Positions 52,185 to 61,326 of a stretch of 64,000 nt of DNA are shown here, piece by piece. Both the position numbers and the translations under genes were made by a program. A model generated the notes under the pieces. That model worked only from the letters and a program-made list of their open reading frames with translations. It had not been told where the DNA came from and did not search any database. This DNA comes from Polyangium sp. 6x1 (GTDB taxonomy: Bacteria; Myxococcota_A; Polyangia; Polyangiales; Polyangiaceae). Numbering within the stretch: the first letter of the stretch is position 1; each line of letters opens with the position of its first letter. The stretch lies in assembly GCF_029946515.1 (NCBI RefSeq), contig NZ_JARZHH010000006.1, positions 1-64,000 on the forward strand, written 5' to 3'.

Positions 52185-53213
52185 ATGCTCCAGCCCAACG
52201 CCCCCGCCCCCGCATCCGCCGCCGCTCCTGCCTCCGTTTCCGCTCCCGCCGCCGCTCCCACCCCCGCCCTCGCTCCCGCTCCCAGCCGCGTCCCTCGCCT
52301 CTCGCTCCCGTACGCCGTCCTCGGCGCCGTCGGCGGCTGGATGGCCGCCGATTTCTTCCGCGTCGGCGCCCTCAAGCTCATGGACGCCGGCCTCCGCCCC
52401 GCCTTCGTCGTCGTCACCCCGCTCTGCGCCCTCCTCCTCGGCGTCCTCGTTCAGCCCACCGTCCACTGGCCTCGCCGCGCCGCTGCGTTCCTCGCGGCCG
52501 CCGTGGGCGTCCTGTCGGCCGGGCTCATGGGCGGCGCGCTCATCGGCGTGATGCGTTGGTCGCGCTGGGGCCTCGGCGAGGGCGCCGCCACGGGGTTCGT
52601 CTGCGCGCTCGGATTCTTGCCCGCCTTCGCCCTCGTCCTCGCCGCCGCCCGCCGCGTCGGCCGCGCCCGGCCCGGATCCCTCGTCGATCGCGCCGATCGC
52701 CGCGCCGTCTGGCTCGCCGTCGCCGTGAGCGTCGCCCTCGGCACCCTCGCCGCCCTGCCCGATTGGAACGTGTTTCCCACCGGCGTCCGCCCCTCGCTCG
52801 AGGTCTCGCGCACCCTCGGCGTCGCCGCCGTCGCCGCCATCTTCGCGTTATGCCTCGGCGACGCCGTCGCCCTCGCGCGCGCTCTCCGCGTCGAGCGCCT
52901 CCTCTCCGCCATGCGCCCGGCGTCCGCCGACGATCCGCGTGTCGCCTGGTCGCCGCGCAAGCTCGATCTCGGCCTCGGCGAGGAGACGCGGGCCTCCGTG
53001 CTCTCGGCCGCCGTCGTCTACCGCGAGCACGACCGCGTCCTCTCCGTCGTCCGCGGCAATCCGCGCGATGCGCGCCGCGCCCTGCTCGGCGCTTTTGCTT
53101 GCGGCGTCGTCGCCCTCGGCGTGGGCGGCGCTTGCGTCAGCCTCACGGGCGCGCGCACCGCGAGCGCGGCCGACGCGACGGCGCCCGCCCCGATCGCCGC
53201 CGAGGCGCGATAA
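52185..53213 (+). CDS. Multi-pass membrane protein, hypothetical
   Basis: A 342-residue protein: a Pro/Ala-rich cytoplasmic N-terminus (about 35 residues), then six or seven TM helices (VLGAVGGWMAADFF, FLAAAVGVLSAGLMGGALI, ALGFLPAFALVLAAAR, and so on), a soluble piece and a last TM near 310-330. No family is recognised. Start at ATG 52185 behind GAGGT; longer in-frame starts lie inside the previous gene. It is followed by a reductase-like pair, without overlap. Confidence 0.72.
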   Translation: MLQPNAPAPASAAAPASVSAPAAAPTPALAPAPSRVPRLSLPYAVLGAVGGWMAADFFRVGALKLMDAGLRPAFVVVTPLCALLLGVLVQPTVHWPRRAAAFLAAAVGVLSAGLMGGALIGVMRWSRWGLGEGAATGFVCALGFLPAFALVLAAARRVGRARPGSLVDRADRRAVWLAVAVSVALGTLAALPDWNVFPTGVRPSLEVSRTLGVAAVAAIFALCLGDAVALARALRVERLLSAMRPASADDPRVAWSPRKLDLGLGEETRASVLSAAVVYREHDRVLSVVRGNPRDARRALLGAFACGVVALGVGGACVSLTGARTASAADATAPAPIAAEAR

Positions 53214-53271
53214 TCCCCTTCCTTGCGTGTCCTCGATCCTCCGTGCCATCCTCGCGCCGGAGGCTCTTCCC

Positions 53272-54153
53272 ATGTCGGCGTCCTTTTCCCCTGTCCGCCT
53301 CGGCCGTAGCAATCTGGACGTCGTGCCCCTCGGGCTCGCGGCGAGCTACGGAGCGAAGGGGCGCGACGTGGAGCATGCCTTCGAGCGCGGGGTGAATTTT
53401 TTCTACTGGGGCTCGTCGCGCATGCCCGATTTCGGCGAGGGCTTGAAGCGCCTCGGCAAGAGCCACCGCGATCGGATCAAGGTCGTCATCCAGACCTACG
53501 CGCGCTCGTCGTCCGGGCTCGGCAAATCGCTCGAAAAAGCGCTCCGCAAGCTCGAAATGGATCACGCCGACGTCTTGCTCCTCGGCTGGTGGAACCTCCC
53601 GCCGAAAGACGCGATCCTCGACGCCGCCGCGGATCTCGTGCGTCGGGGCCGCACGCGTTCGGTCATGATCTCCTGCCACAACCGCCCCGCGTTCAAGCAC
53701 CTCGCCCGGGATCCCCGCATCGACCTCCTGATGCTCCGTTACAACGCGGCGCACCCCGGCGCCGACAAGGACGTCTTTCCGCACCTGCCGGATCGGGGCC
53801 CCGGAATCGTCTCGTACACCTCGACCTCGTGGGGTCAGCTCCTCGATCGCAAGCTCGTCCCCGCCGACGAGCGCTTGCCGCGCGCGGCGGATTGTTATCG
53901 GTTCGCCCTCTCGAACCCGAACATCGGCGCCTGCTGGGCCGGCGCGAAGGACGCGGCGCAGATCGACGAGGCCCTGAAGGCGCTCGAAGAGGGGCCGATG
54001 AGCGAGGAGGAGCTCGCGTGGATGCGTCGGATCGGGGCGCGGGTGCGAGACACGACGAAGCTCCAGGCGCGCGGGATGGGGATCGCGGATCGGCTGGTCA
54101 ACCTCTACTCGGGTTTCGGTTTTCGCTCGACGACGGAGCTCGGCGAACGCTGA
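53272..54153 (+). CDS. Aldo/keto reductase paralogue with degenerate active site
   Basis: A 293-residue member of the aldo/keto reductase superfamily by overall barrel pattern (GRSNLDVVPLGLAASYG, DHADVLLLGWW, LMLRYNAAHPGAD). However, the Asp/Tyr segment reads VNFFYWGSSR in place of DTAxxYG, and the Lys segment reads VVIQTYARS instead of TK. Only the His (ISCHNR) is kept. Thus it may not be an NADPH reductase; a binding or new catalytic role is possible. CGGAGG precedes the ATG. It forms a tandem pair with the next gene. Confidence 0.78.
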   Translation: MSASFSPVRLGRSNLDVVPLGLAASYGAKGRDVEHAFERGVNFFYWGSSRMPDFGEGLKRLGKSHRDRIKVVIQTYARSSSGLGKSLEKALRKLEMDHADVLLLGWWNLPPKDAILDAAADLVRRGRTRSVMISCHNRPAFKHLARDPRIDLLMLRYNAAHPGADKDVFPHLPDRGPGIVSYTSTSWGQLLDRKLVPADERLPRAADCYRFALSNPNIGACWAGAKDAAQIDEALKALEEGPMSEEELAWMRRIGARVRDTTKLQARGMGIADRLVNLYSGFGFRSTTELGER

Positions 54154-54177
54154 CCGATCCGTGATACCGTGGGGGAC

Positions 54178-54963
54178 ATGAACGACTGGCTGTATGCGAC
54201 CCCCTCGGCGCTTCGCGGCAAGCGCGTGTTTCGGCTCGGCCTCGCAGCAAACTACGGCATCGACGAGGACGGCGTCCGCGCCGCGATCGATCGGGGCGTG
54301 AACGTCTTCTTGTGGACCGCGCGGAACAAGGGGATGCGCGCGCCCGTCAAGGCGGCGATGGGCGCGCGGCGCGACGCGACGACCGTCATTGGCTACGCGC
54401 AGCTCGGCTGGTTCGGCTGGGGCGTGCGCTCGGGCGCCGAAAAACTCCTGCGCGAGCTCGGCACCGATCACCTCGACGTGTACCTGCTCAGCTGGCTGGG
54501 CAAGGGCTCCGCGTGGACGGAGGCGACGCAAAAAGAGCTCCTCCACCTGCGCGAGAGCGGCAAGGTCCGCGCGATCGGCGCGAGCATTCACGATCGCCCG
54601 CGCGCGGGCAAGCTCGCCGCGGACTCGCCGCTCGACCTCCTGATGCTGCGCTACAACGCGGCGCACCCGGGCGCCGAGCGCGACGTCTTCCCGCACGTGA
54701 AGGACCATTCCCCCTCGGTGCTCGCGTACACGGCGACGGCGTGGCGGAAGCTGCTGAAGCGCCCGGGCGGCTGGGACGGTCCCGTGATGAGCGCGGGCGA
54801 TTGTTATCGATTCCAGCTCTCGAGCCCGCACGTGGACCTCGCGCTGACGGGTCCGAAGACCCGAGCCGAGCTCGAAGAGAACCTGAACGCACTCGAACGA
54901 GGCCCGCTCACCGAGGACGAGGCGAAGTGGATGCGGGAGTTCGGGCGGAAGGTGCACGGGTAG
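54178..54963 (+). CDS. Aldo/keto reductase paralogue with degenerate active site, second copy
   Basis: A 261-residue paralogue of the gene at 53272 (shared LDLLMLRYNAAHPGAE, DVFPHVK, AGDCYRFQLSSP). The canonical Asp/Tyr site is VNVFLWTARN and the Lys site TVIGYAQL; the His in SIHDRP is retained. So both copies lost the same tetrad members while keeping the fold, which argues for conserved non-classical function rather than decay. Start GTG 54169 is an alternative. About 24 bp after its neighbour, so co-transcribed. Confidence 0.78.
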   Translation: MNDWLYATPSALRGKRVFRLGLAANYGIDEDGVRAAIDRGVNVFLWTARNKGMRAPVKAAMGARRDATTVIGYAQLGWFGWGVRSGAEKLLRELGTDHLDVYLLSWLGKGSAWTEATQKELLHLRESGKVRAIGASIHDRPRAGKLAADSPLDLLMLRYNAAHPGAERDVFPHVKDHSPSVLAYTATAWRKLLKRPGGWDGPVMSAGDCYRFQLSSPHVDLALTGPKTRAELEENLNALERGPLTEDEAKWMREFGRKVHG

Positions 54964-55074
54964 CGCGGCTCGCAATCGCCGGCACGGCTTCTGGCTTCAC
55001 GTCCATGCGTGCCGTGCTACAGGGAAACACTGCGACGCCCTGCGTATTGAACGCAGGGCGCGCGCGGGGGGGAA

Positions 55075-55401
55075 ATGATGGGCAAAACGATTCTGGGGTT
55101 GGGCGCGATCCTTTTGTCCGGCACGTTTGGCGGTAGCTCGGGCGGTTTCCGTTCGCGGCAAGGATGGGGGCCTGGATGGACGTCTGCAGAGACTGCAACA
55201 CACGCCAGCTTGCAGGGCACGACAATCCAAGCCGAGACGTGTAGCGTCTGCGAGTCGAATTGCCACCGAATTTACGAGCTGCTGTCGCGAGAATGTGCAG
55301 ACAAACGAAAGTACAGAACGAAAATGCAACAGAGTTTGTGTCGCGGGGCGGCATCCGAGGAATACGGACATTGTTTGAAGCGATGCAATCATAACAAGTG
55401 A
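55075..55401 (+). CDS. Small secreted Cys-rich protein in a lower-GC patch
   Basis: A 108-residue protein with a short signal-like start (MMGKTILGLGAILLSGTFG) and a C-terminal core with seven cysteines (CSVCESNC ... ECADKRK ... LCRG ... HCLKRC). Codons are much less GC-rich than elsewhere in the window. GGGGGGGAA lies right before the ATGs at 55075/55078. It is 57 bp ahead of the DUF6968-like gene and probably paired with it. Unknown function; secreted peptide toxin is one option. Confidence 0.65.
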   Translation: MMGKTILGLGAILLSGTFGGSSGGFRSRQGWGPGWTSAETATHASLQGTTIQAETCSVCESNCHRIYELLSRECADKRKYRTKMQQSLCRGAASEEYGHCLKRCNHNK

Positions 55402-55458
55402 GCACGGGACAGAGCGACCGCTCGCGCAACACTTCGCACCGGAACAAGAAGAAGCACG

Positions 55459-55824
55459 ATGACAGCAACGACGCCCATCGCTCTCGATTGCATTGCGGAA
55501 CGAGAGCTCGAATACCGGGAAACAAGCGACGCTCCTGTGCGCAAGGCTGTCATCAGAATTGGGAGACCTCGACACGTGCCACCACCTCCAGGGGATGAGG
55601 ACGTGACGGCTGACTACTGGGTCTGCCCCTACGAGATAACGATCGAGGGGGAGAACGTCCGCTCGTTGCATGCTTACGGCGCAGACTCGATCCAGGCATT
55701 ACAGCTTGCCATTTCGAAAGTGGGATCCGAATTGCAATGCTTTTACCCTGGGCACTTCACGATGGACGGCAGCTCCGAAATAGGGTTTCCAGTGGCCGAC
55801 GAAGGCATGACGCAGCAGAAATAG
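55459..55824 (+). CDS. DUF6968-like small protein
   Basis: A 121-residue cytosolic protein of lower GC than its surroundings. Landmarks IAERELEYRE, AVIRIGRP, WVCPYEITIEGE and GADSIQALQLAISKVG match the DUF6968 pattern, where the QAL motif and a Cys-containing strand recur. Members are often found near effectors and may be immunity-type proteins, which I cannot confirm here. No separate promoter is visible; likely co-transcribed with the Cys-rich gene. Confidence 0.7.
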   Translation: MTATTPIALDCIAERELEYRETSDAPVRKAVIRIGRPRHVPPPPGDEDVTADYWVCPYEITIEGENVRSLHAYGADSIQALQLAISKVGSELQCFYPGHFTMDGSSEIGFPVADEGMTQQK

Positions 55825-55844
55825 AATGCCGTGACCAGCGTCCG

Positions 55845-55922
55845 CCACATTCTTGCCCCCGCCCTCCCCCTTTCCGCCCCTTCGCCCCCCGCGCCCTCCA
55901 CCACATTTCTTGCCCCCGCCCT
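55845..55922 (+). repeat. Direct repeats within a polypyrimidine tract
   Basis: The 21-22 bp sequences CCACATT(T)CTTGCCCCCG plus CCCT occur at 55845-55865 and 55901-55922, inside an almost pure C/T run reaching to about 55950, just upstream of the next gene. It is similar in composition to the 36680-37157 interval. Confidence 0.75.
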
Positions 55923-55976
55923 ACCCCTCCCGTACCGTCCGCGCCCAGCACCCGATCCACGCAAAGGAACTCGAAC

Positions 55977-56432
55977 ATGGCCGAAATCAAGCACGGCTCC
56001 GTCTCCGTCAGCATCCCCGACAGCCTCAAGCCGCCCTCGAATGCCGGCACGCTCTCCGCCGACGAGGTGAAGCGATTGCCCAAGGCGCCCCGCGGGATCG
56101 GCCTCGTCGGGACCCATACGGCGGATGCGATCAACAAGGCCGGCGACAAGCTCACGCTCCCCAAGGGCGTCACGGCCGACGCGCTCCTCGCGGCCTGCGA
56201 GCGCGCCGATGCAATCGATCAGGTCATCATCGATCTCGAAGTCGTCCTGACGACCCTCAAGCAGGCCAATCTGCTCTTCGACGCCGAGGCCTGGGAGCTT
56301 TTGCGCAAAGTCAATGGCCAGCTCAAGGAGCAGATGAAGTACAATCCCGAGCTCGGCCCCATCTTCCGCGTCCTCATCGACTTCATGAGCCGCGGCCCCC
56401 GGCAAGCCGCGCCCGCCCCGACGGAAGGCTGA
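55977..56432 (+). CDS. Small conserved hypothetical protein
   Basis: A 151-residue cytosolic protein. It starts MAEIKHGSVSVSIPDSLK; the N-terminal third is loop/beta, the rest is a long amphipathic helical region (about 75-140) with LLAACERADAIDQVIIDLE, and no signal peptide. I do not recognise the family. AAAGGAA precedes the ATG at 55977. The C-rich leader recalls that of the gene at 37158. Confidence 0.7.
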   Translation: MAEIKHGSVSVSIPDSLKPPSNAGTLSADEVKRLPKAPRGIGLVGTHTADAINKAGDKLTLPKGVTADALLAACERADAIDQVIIDLEVVLTTLKQANLLFDAEAWELLRKVNGQLKEQMKYNPELGPIFRVLIDFMSRGPRQAAPAPTEG

Positions 56433-56818
56433 CCCGATCGGCCCCGCTCCCGACGCTCCCGGGAGCCCTCCCAGCGGTCGCGCGGCCGAATCGATTCCAC
56501 GGGCCGACCACTCGACCCGCTTCAGGAAACAGATAGGACGCCTCAGGCGAAGCTCGCATCGTGCACGCGAGCGCGCAGGCGAGGCACCGGAGCCGCTTCG
56601 GAAGCGCATTCCCGAAGGAGCCACCGCGCAGGCGTCGTGCGGCTGGAACGGTCGACCGGACCGGCCCCAGCGGTCGCGCGAAGCGCGCTTCAGCGTCCGC
56701 CGACCGCGCCCGCTCCTCCCCCGAACGCTTGACTTCGCTCGCAACTGGCCGTCTACTGCCACGGGAAACCGTTTGCACGCAAACATGCGAGCGGCGGGAA
56801 TTGTCGAGGGAGCGGATC
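56433..56818. other. Gene-free interval ahead of the kinase operon
   Basis: About 386 bp with no convincing frame. A GAGGGAG ribosome site for the kinase GTG lies at its right edge. Otherwise I see no repeat, terminator or clear promoter; it must hold the operon promoter. Confidence 0.5.
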
Positions 56819-58312
56819 GTGTCCTCTGATCTGGCAGCCGGATCCATTTTCGCCGGGCGTTACCGCGTCGAGCATCGCATCGCCGCAGGGGGCATGGGGG
56901 CCGTGTACGAGGTCGTCCACCTCGAGACGAACCGCCGCCGCGCGCTCAAGGTGATGCACGCGAACTTCGTGCAGAGCGAGGACCTGCGCGGGCGCTTCCG
57001 GCAAGAGGCGCGCGTCGCCGCGGAGATCGAGAGCGATTACATCGTCGACGTCTTCGACGCGGGCATCGACGACGCGACCGGAATGCCCTTCCTGGTCATG
57101 GAGCTCTTGCGCGGCGAGGAGCTCGGCAAACGGCTCCGACGCACGGGCCCCTTGCCGCCGGCCGAGGTGGTCGCCTACCTGCATCAGACCTCGCTCGCGC
57201 TCGACAAGACGCACCGCGCCCACATCGTCCATCGCGATCTCAAGCCGGACAACCTGTTCCTCTGCGAGCGCGAAGACGGCCCCCCGCGCATAAAAGTGCT
57301 CGATTTCGGGATCGCCAAGATCGTGGCCGCCGGGTCCACGGCCGCGGGCGCGACGCAATCGCTCGGCACCCCGCTCTACATGGCGCCCGAGCAGTTCATG
57401 ATGGAATCGTCGGTCTCGCCGGCGACCGACATCTTCGCGCTCGGCATGATCGCGTTCACGCTCCTCGTGGGCAAAGCCTACTGGTTCGAGGAGTCGCGAG
57501 GCGGCGGAAACGTCTTCGCGTTCGCCGCACAGGCGGCGCTCGGGCCCCGGGAGCCGGCGACGGCGCGCGCCGGCCGGCTCGGCGCGAGCCTGCCGCCCGC
57601 GTTCGACGGCTGGTTCGCGCGGGCCACGGCGAAGGCGCCCGCCGAGAGGTTTCCTTCGGCCACGAGCGCCGTGAAAACGCTCGCCGAGGCGCTCGGGGTG
57701 CCGATGGCGGGGCTCACGGGTTCGGGGATCCTGCCGCCAGGAGCGATCTCGCGGCCGTCGTTCACGTCGCAGCCCTACGATGTGCCGATCTCCACGCTCG
57801 ACACGCAGGCGACGACGCCGATGGCGCCGAGGCGCGCGCCGCTGCCGAGCGGCGCGGAGCTCGGCGCCGCGACGCCCGCGGGGCAAGCCGGGACGCCCAT
57901 GGGCCCGGTCATGACGCCGCTCGGCAGCGGGATGACCGCGGTCCCGGCGCGACGATCGCCGCCGACGAAGCTCATCGCCGCGGGCGCGGGGCTCGCATGT
58001 TTGCTCGCGGGTGTGGTTGCATTCCTCGCGCTCTCGTCGCGCGAGGAGGGCAAGCCGAAAGAGCCGGCCGCCGCCGCGCCGTCGTCTCCGCCTGTCGTGG
58101 CGACCGCCGCGCCCGAAATCGTGCCGGCGGCGCCGGTGGAGACGACGACGCCCGAGCCCATGCCGACCGCGACGGCGAGCGCCGCGCCTGTGGTGAGCGC
58201 GGCCGCGAAGGCGCCGGCGAGCAAGCCCGCGGCGGCGTCGCAGACCTCGAAGGGAGGCGCGGCGCCGACGGGGAAGGCGCCGAAACCCGGGTCGACGTGG
58301 AGTCGGGATTGA
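56819..58312 (+). CDS. Membrane-anchored Ser/Thr protein kinase
   Basis: A 497-residue eukaryote-like kinase. Residues about 12-285: glycine loop AAGGMGAVYE, ATP-site Lys in ALKVM near 45, catalytic HRDLKPDN near 137, DFGIAK near 162, GTPLYMAPEQ near 184. A variable linker follows, then a TM helix near 384-402 (LIAAGAGLACLLAGVVAFLAL in pieces) and an Ala/Pro/Thr-rich extracytoplasmic tail ending at Asp. GTG at 56819 is chosen since GAGGGAG lies 6 nt upstream. It opens an operon of surface proteins (next start 9 bp after its stop), so the kinase may sense the envelope. Confidence 0.93.
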   Translation: MSSDLAAGSIFAGRYRVEHRIAAGGMGAVYEVVHLETNRRRALKVMHANFVQSEDLRGRFRQEARVAAEIESDYIVDVFDAGIDDATGMPFLVMELLRGEELGKRLRRTGPLPPAEVVAYLHQTSLALDKTHRAHIVHRDLKPDNLFLCEREDGPPRIKVLDFGIAKIVAAGSTAAGATQSLGTPLYMAPEQFMMESSVSPATDIFALGMIAFTLLVGKAYWFEESRGGGNVFAFAAQAALGPREPATARAGRLGASLPPAFDGWFARATAKAPAERFPSATSAVKTLAEALGVPMAGLTGSGILPPGAISRPSFTSQPYDVPISTLDTQATTPMAPRRAPLPSGAELGAATPAGQAGTPMGPVMTPLGSGMTAVPARRSPPTKLIAAGAGLACLLAGVVAFLALSSREEGKPKEPAAAAPSSPPVVATAAPEIVPAAPVETTTPEPMPTATASAAPVVSAAAKAPASKPAAASQTSKGGAAPTGKAPKPGSTWSRD

Positions 58313-58321
58313 GGTGCTAGG

Positions 58322-59995
58322 ATGAGAGCGTGGAAGCCGCTCGGTGTCGCGGCGCTGCTCACGGCGGCGAGCTGTGTGCAGGTCCTCGGAGGGGACAACC
58401 CGTATCACGCAGAGGAACCCGTGGGCGGCGGGGGGCAGGCGGGGGGTGCGGGAGGGGCCGGAGGTGCGTCGTCGAGCTCCACGGGTGGGGCCGGCGGGAC
58501 GAGTGAGCCGTGTACTCCGGGCGAGATGCGGGTGTGTTATTCGGGGCCCGCTGGCACGGAGGGCTTCGGCGACTGCAAAACCGGTGTGCAGGTTTGCGCG
58601 GACGACGGCTCGGAGTTCGGCCCTTGCGAGGATGAGGTCGTTCCGGCGGCTGAAGATTGCACCCTGCCTGGAGACGAGGATTGTGATGGATCGGCCGTAA
58701 GCGCATGTACGGGCACGCCCAAGGCCGCGTTCACGCCGCCGGGCAGCTCTGTCTCCCCGATGACCGACGTGCTCTCCGACGTGGCGGTCACACCCGACGG
58801 CGGGTACGTCGTCGCGGGGACCGTGGAATTCTTGGAAAGCTCGGGCCCTGGCAGCGTTTACGTTGCGAAGATCGGCCCGGATGGCGCGATGCAATGGGAG
58901 AAGAAATATCCCTGCGAGGGATTTGCTGTCGCCCGCGGCGTGGCCGTGAGCCCGGCGGGGGATGTCACGGTGGTCGGCGAATTCGACGGGATGATCCATT
59001 TCGGTGGGAGCGAGCTACAGTCCATCCCGAGCAACGATATCTTCATGGCCACGTTCGACGCCATGGGCGCGCACATCTGGAGCAAGAGCTTCGGCGCGGC
59101 GAACAGGCAAGCCGCGCACGACGTGGACACCGACGCGGCAGGGAACCTGTACGTCACGGGGTGGGTCACCGATGAGAACGTGAGCCTCGGGGGCGATACC
59201 GTGGCCCCCAGCGGACAAGACCTGTTCGTGGCGAGCTACGATTCCGCGGGGACCCATCGCTGGAGCCGGATCTTCGTCAACCAGAGCATTCAACGAGGAC
59301 GGCGCCTCACGGTCATGGAGAACGGCGACGTCGCCGTCGTGGGCGAGACGTACAGCGGTGCGGATCTCGGCGGAGGCAGCCTGCCGGGCGGCGGCGATTA
59401 TGATCTCGTGGTCGCGATGTACAAGGGGGAGACCGGCGCTCACGTGTGGAGCAAGGTATTCGGTTCGTCTGGAAACCAGCTCCCTGGAAGCATCGCCGCC
59501 GCGCCGAACGGCAATGTCCTCGTCACCGGACACTTCACGGGCTCGCTCGATTTCGGCGGTGGCACGATGTCGGCCGTAGGAGGGATCGACGTGTACCTGG
59601 CCGAGTTCGCCGGATCGAACGGGAACCACGTGCGCAGCAAGCGCTTCGGGATCACCCAACCCTCGCAGGGCACCGGGATCGCGGTGGACGGCGCGGGGAA
59701 CGTGGTCGTAACCGGGTACTTCAACGGATCGATCAATTTCGGCTCCGGCACGATCACGACAAGCGATGGCAACGATTCATTCGTCGTGAAGCTCGCCGAA
59801 TTCGACTGGGCTCCGCTCTGGACGAGGACGTTTGGTGGGACAGGATCCCAAACGGCCTGGGCCGCCGCCGTCGACGGCAAAGGCGACGTGATCGTGGGCG
59901 GCAGCTTCGAGCAGCAGATCGTGTTCGGCGCCCCGCTCGTAACCGTCACGAGCAGTGGCGGCGCCGACCTCTTCAGCGTCCGGCTCGCTCCGTGA
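58322..59995 (+). CDS. Beta-propeller (SBBP-like) lipoprotein
   Basis: A 557-residue exported lipoprotein with lipobox TAASC near residue 18. After a short Gly/Ala/Ser linker and a Cys-rich segment (CTPGEMRVCYSG, EDCTLPGDEDCDG), about eight blades repeat a pattern such as VAVTPDGGYVVAGTV ... DAMGAHIWSKSFG ... DAAGNLYVTG. The propeller is like the SBBP (seven-bladed beta-propeller) repeats of secreted myxobacterial proteins. Its first 30 residues are nearly the same as those of the gene at 61326. Member of the kinase operon. Confidence 0.86.
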   Translation: MRAWKPLGVAALLTAASCVQVLGGDNPYHAEEPVGGGGQAGGAGGAGGASSSSTGGAGGTSEPCTPGEMRVCYSGPAGTEGFGDCKTGVQVCADDGSEFGPCEDEVVPAAEDCTLPGDEDCDGSAVSACTGTPKAAFTPPGSSVSPMTDVLSDVAVTPDGGYVVAGTVEFLESSGPGSVYVAKIGPDGAMQWEKKYPCEGFAVARGVAVSPAGDVTVVGEFDGMIHFGGSELQSIPSNDIFMATFDAMGAHIWSKSFGAANRQAAHDVDTDAAGNLYVTGWVTDENVSLGGDTVAPSGQDLFVASYDSAGTHRWSRIFVNQSIQRGRRLTVMENGDVAVVGETYSGADLGGGSLPGGGDYDLVVAMYKGETGAHVWSKVFGSSGNQLPGSIAAAPNGNVLVTGHFTGSLDFGGGTMSAVGGIDVYLAEFAGSNGNHVRSKRFGITQPSQGTGIAVDGAGNVVVTGYFNGSINFGSGTITTSDGNDSFVVKLAEFDWAPLWTRTFGGTGSQTAWAAAVDGKGDVIVGGSFEQQIVFGAPLVTVTSSGGADLFSVRLAP

Positions 59996-60027
59996 CGCAC
60001 GAACCATGCGGTAAAGGTAGGCACGAC

Positions 60028-61326
60028 ATGCGGAAGGCACGATGGTTCTTCGTGGGGCTCGTCTGCGCGGGCCTCGGGCTCCTGGAAGGCGTGGCGTCCG
60101 CTGCGCCCACGCCGGCGCAGCAAGCGGCCGCGGGAAAGCTCTTCGACGCCGCCGTCGCGGAGGTCTCGGCCGGGCGTGATGCCGACGCGTGCCCGCTGCT
60201 CGAACAGAGCCACGTGCTCGATCCGAAGCCCGGCACGCTCCACGCCCTCGCCGAATGCGAGGTGAAGATCCAGAAGCTCGATCAGGCGATCGCTCATTAC
60301 AAGGAGTACCTCGATCTCTACGCGGCGATGAAGAGCCCGCTGCGTGAAAAACACACCGATCGGGCGCGGGTCGCCGAGGAGCAGGTGAAGAAGCTCCAGG
60401 CGGAGATCCTTTTCAAGCAGGCCATCGCGCACCAGGAGGCCGGCCGTCACGCCGAGGCGTGCGCCGCGCTCGCGGAGAGCCAGGGGATCGATCCGACGCC
60501 GGGGACGCTTTATGCGCTCGCCGAATGCGAAGCGACGCGGGGAAAGATCGCGGCGGCGCTCGAGCATTACACGACGTACCTCGGCCTCTTCGCGGCGATG
60601 AAGAGCCCGCTGCGCGAGCGGCACGCCGAGCGCGCGCGGATCGCGGAGGAGCAACGAAAGAAGCTCGACGCGGAGGTGCCTCGGCTCAAGCTCGTGTGGG
60701 TGGGCGAGGTGCCCGCAGGGCTCGTCGTGACACGGGGGGATGCGACGCTCGACCTGAAGACGCTGGGCGCCTCGGTAATGCTCGAGCCTGGGGCGTATGC
60801 ATTTCGCGTGGAGGTCCCGGGGCGCCCGGCGCAGGAGCGGAGGGTGCGGCTGGAGAAGGGGGACCGAAAGATCCTCGAGCTCACGCCGGGCGCGACGCAG
60901 GAAGCCGTGGACGAGCGAAAGCCGCTCCCCGAGCAACCTTTGCCGCCGCCGAAGCCGGTCGCGCCGCCGAAGCCGGGAATGCATCCGTGGGCGATCGGGG
61001 GAATTGCGGCGATGGGCGTGGGCGGCGCGGCGCTCCTCGCCGGGAGTGTGCTCGGCGGGCTCGCGGTGGCCGAGAAGCGCGAGGTCGATGCGGCGTGTGA
61101 CGAGAACTTCGCGTGCGGCGCGAAAGGCATGGAGACGGTGGAGCGCTTCTGGGCGCTCGGCAATGCGAGCACGGCGACGTTCATCGTGGGGGGCGTCGTG
61201 CTGGCGACGGGCGTGACGCTGTTCGTGCTTGCGCCGAAGGCGTCCGCGGAGAATGTCGGGGCGGTGCGGGTGCGGGGGTTGGCAGGGCCGGGGGCCGGGT
61301 ATCTGGGCGTCGAAGGGGCATTCTGA
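60028..61326 (+). CDS. TPR-repeat protein with two membrane helices, internal duplication
   Basis: A 432-residue exported protein: signal peptide ending GVASA near residue 25, then two tandem TPR-type blocks that are close copies of one another (SHVLDPKPGTLHALAECE ... AAMKSPLREKHTDRARVAEE and SQGIDPTPGTLYALAECE ... AAMKSPLRERHAERARIAEE). A PEGA-like beta segment, a Pro-rich linker and two TM helices (about 325-350 and 375-395) follow. Some related proteins act as envelope scaffolds. It is 32 bp after the propeller gene and overlaps the next by one base. Confidence 0.83.
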   Translation: MRKARWFFVGLVCAGLGLLEGVASAAPTPAQQAAAGKLFDAAVAEVSAGRDADACPLLEQSHVLDPKPGTLHALAECEVKIQKLDQAIAHYKEYLDLYAAMKSPLREKHTDRARVAEEQVKKLQAEILFKQAIAHQEAGRHAEACAALAESQGIDPTPGTLYALAECEATRGKIAAALEHYTTYLGLFAAMKSPLRERHAERARIAEEQRKKLDAEVPRLKLVWVGEVPAGLVVTRGDATLDLKTLGASVMLEPGAYAFRVEVPGRPAQERRVRLEKGDRKILELTPGATQEAVDERKPLPEQPLPPPKPVAPPKPGMHPWAIGGIAAMGVGGAALLAGSVLGGLAVAEKREVDAACDENFACGAKGMETVERFWALGNASTATFIVGGVVLATGVTLFVLAPKASAENVGAVRVRGLAGPGAGYLGVEGAF

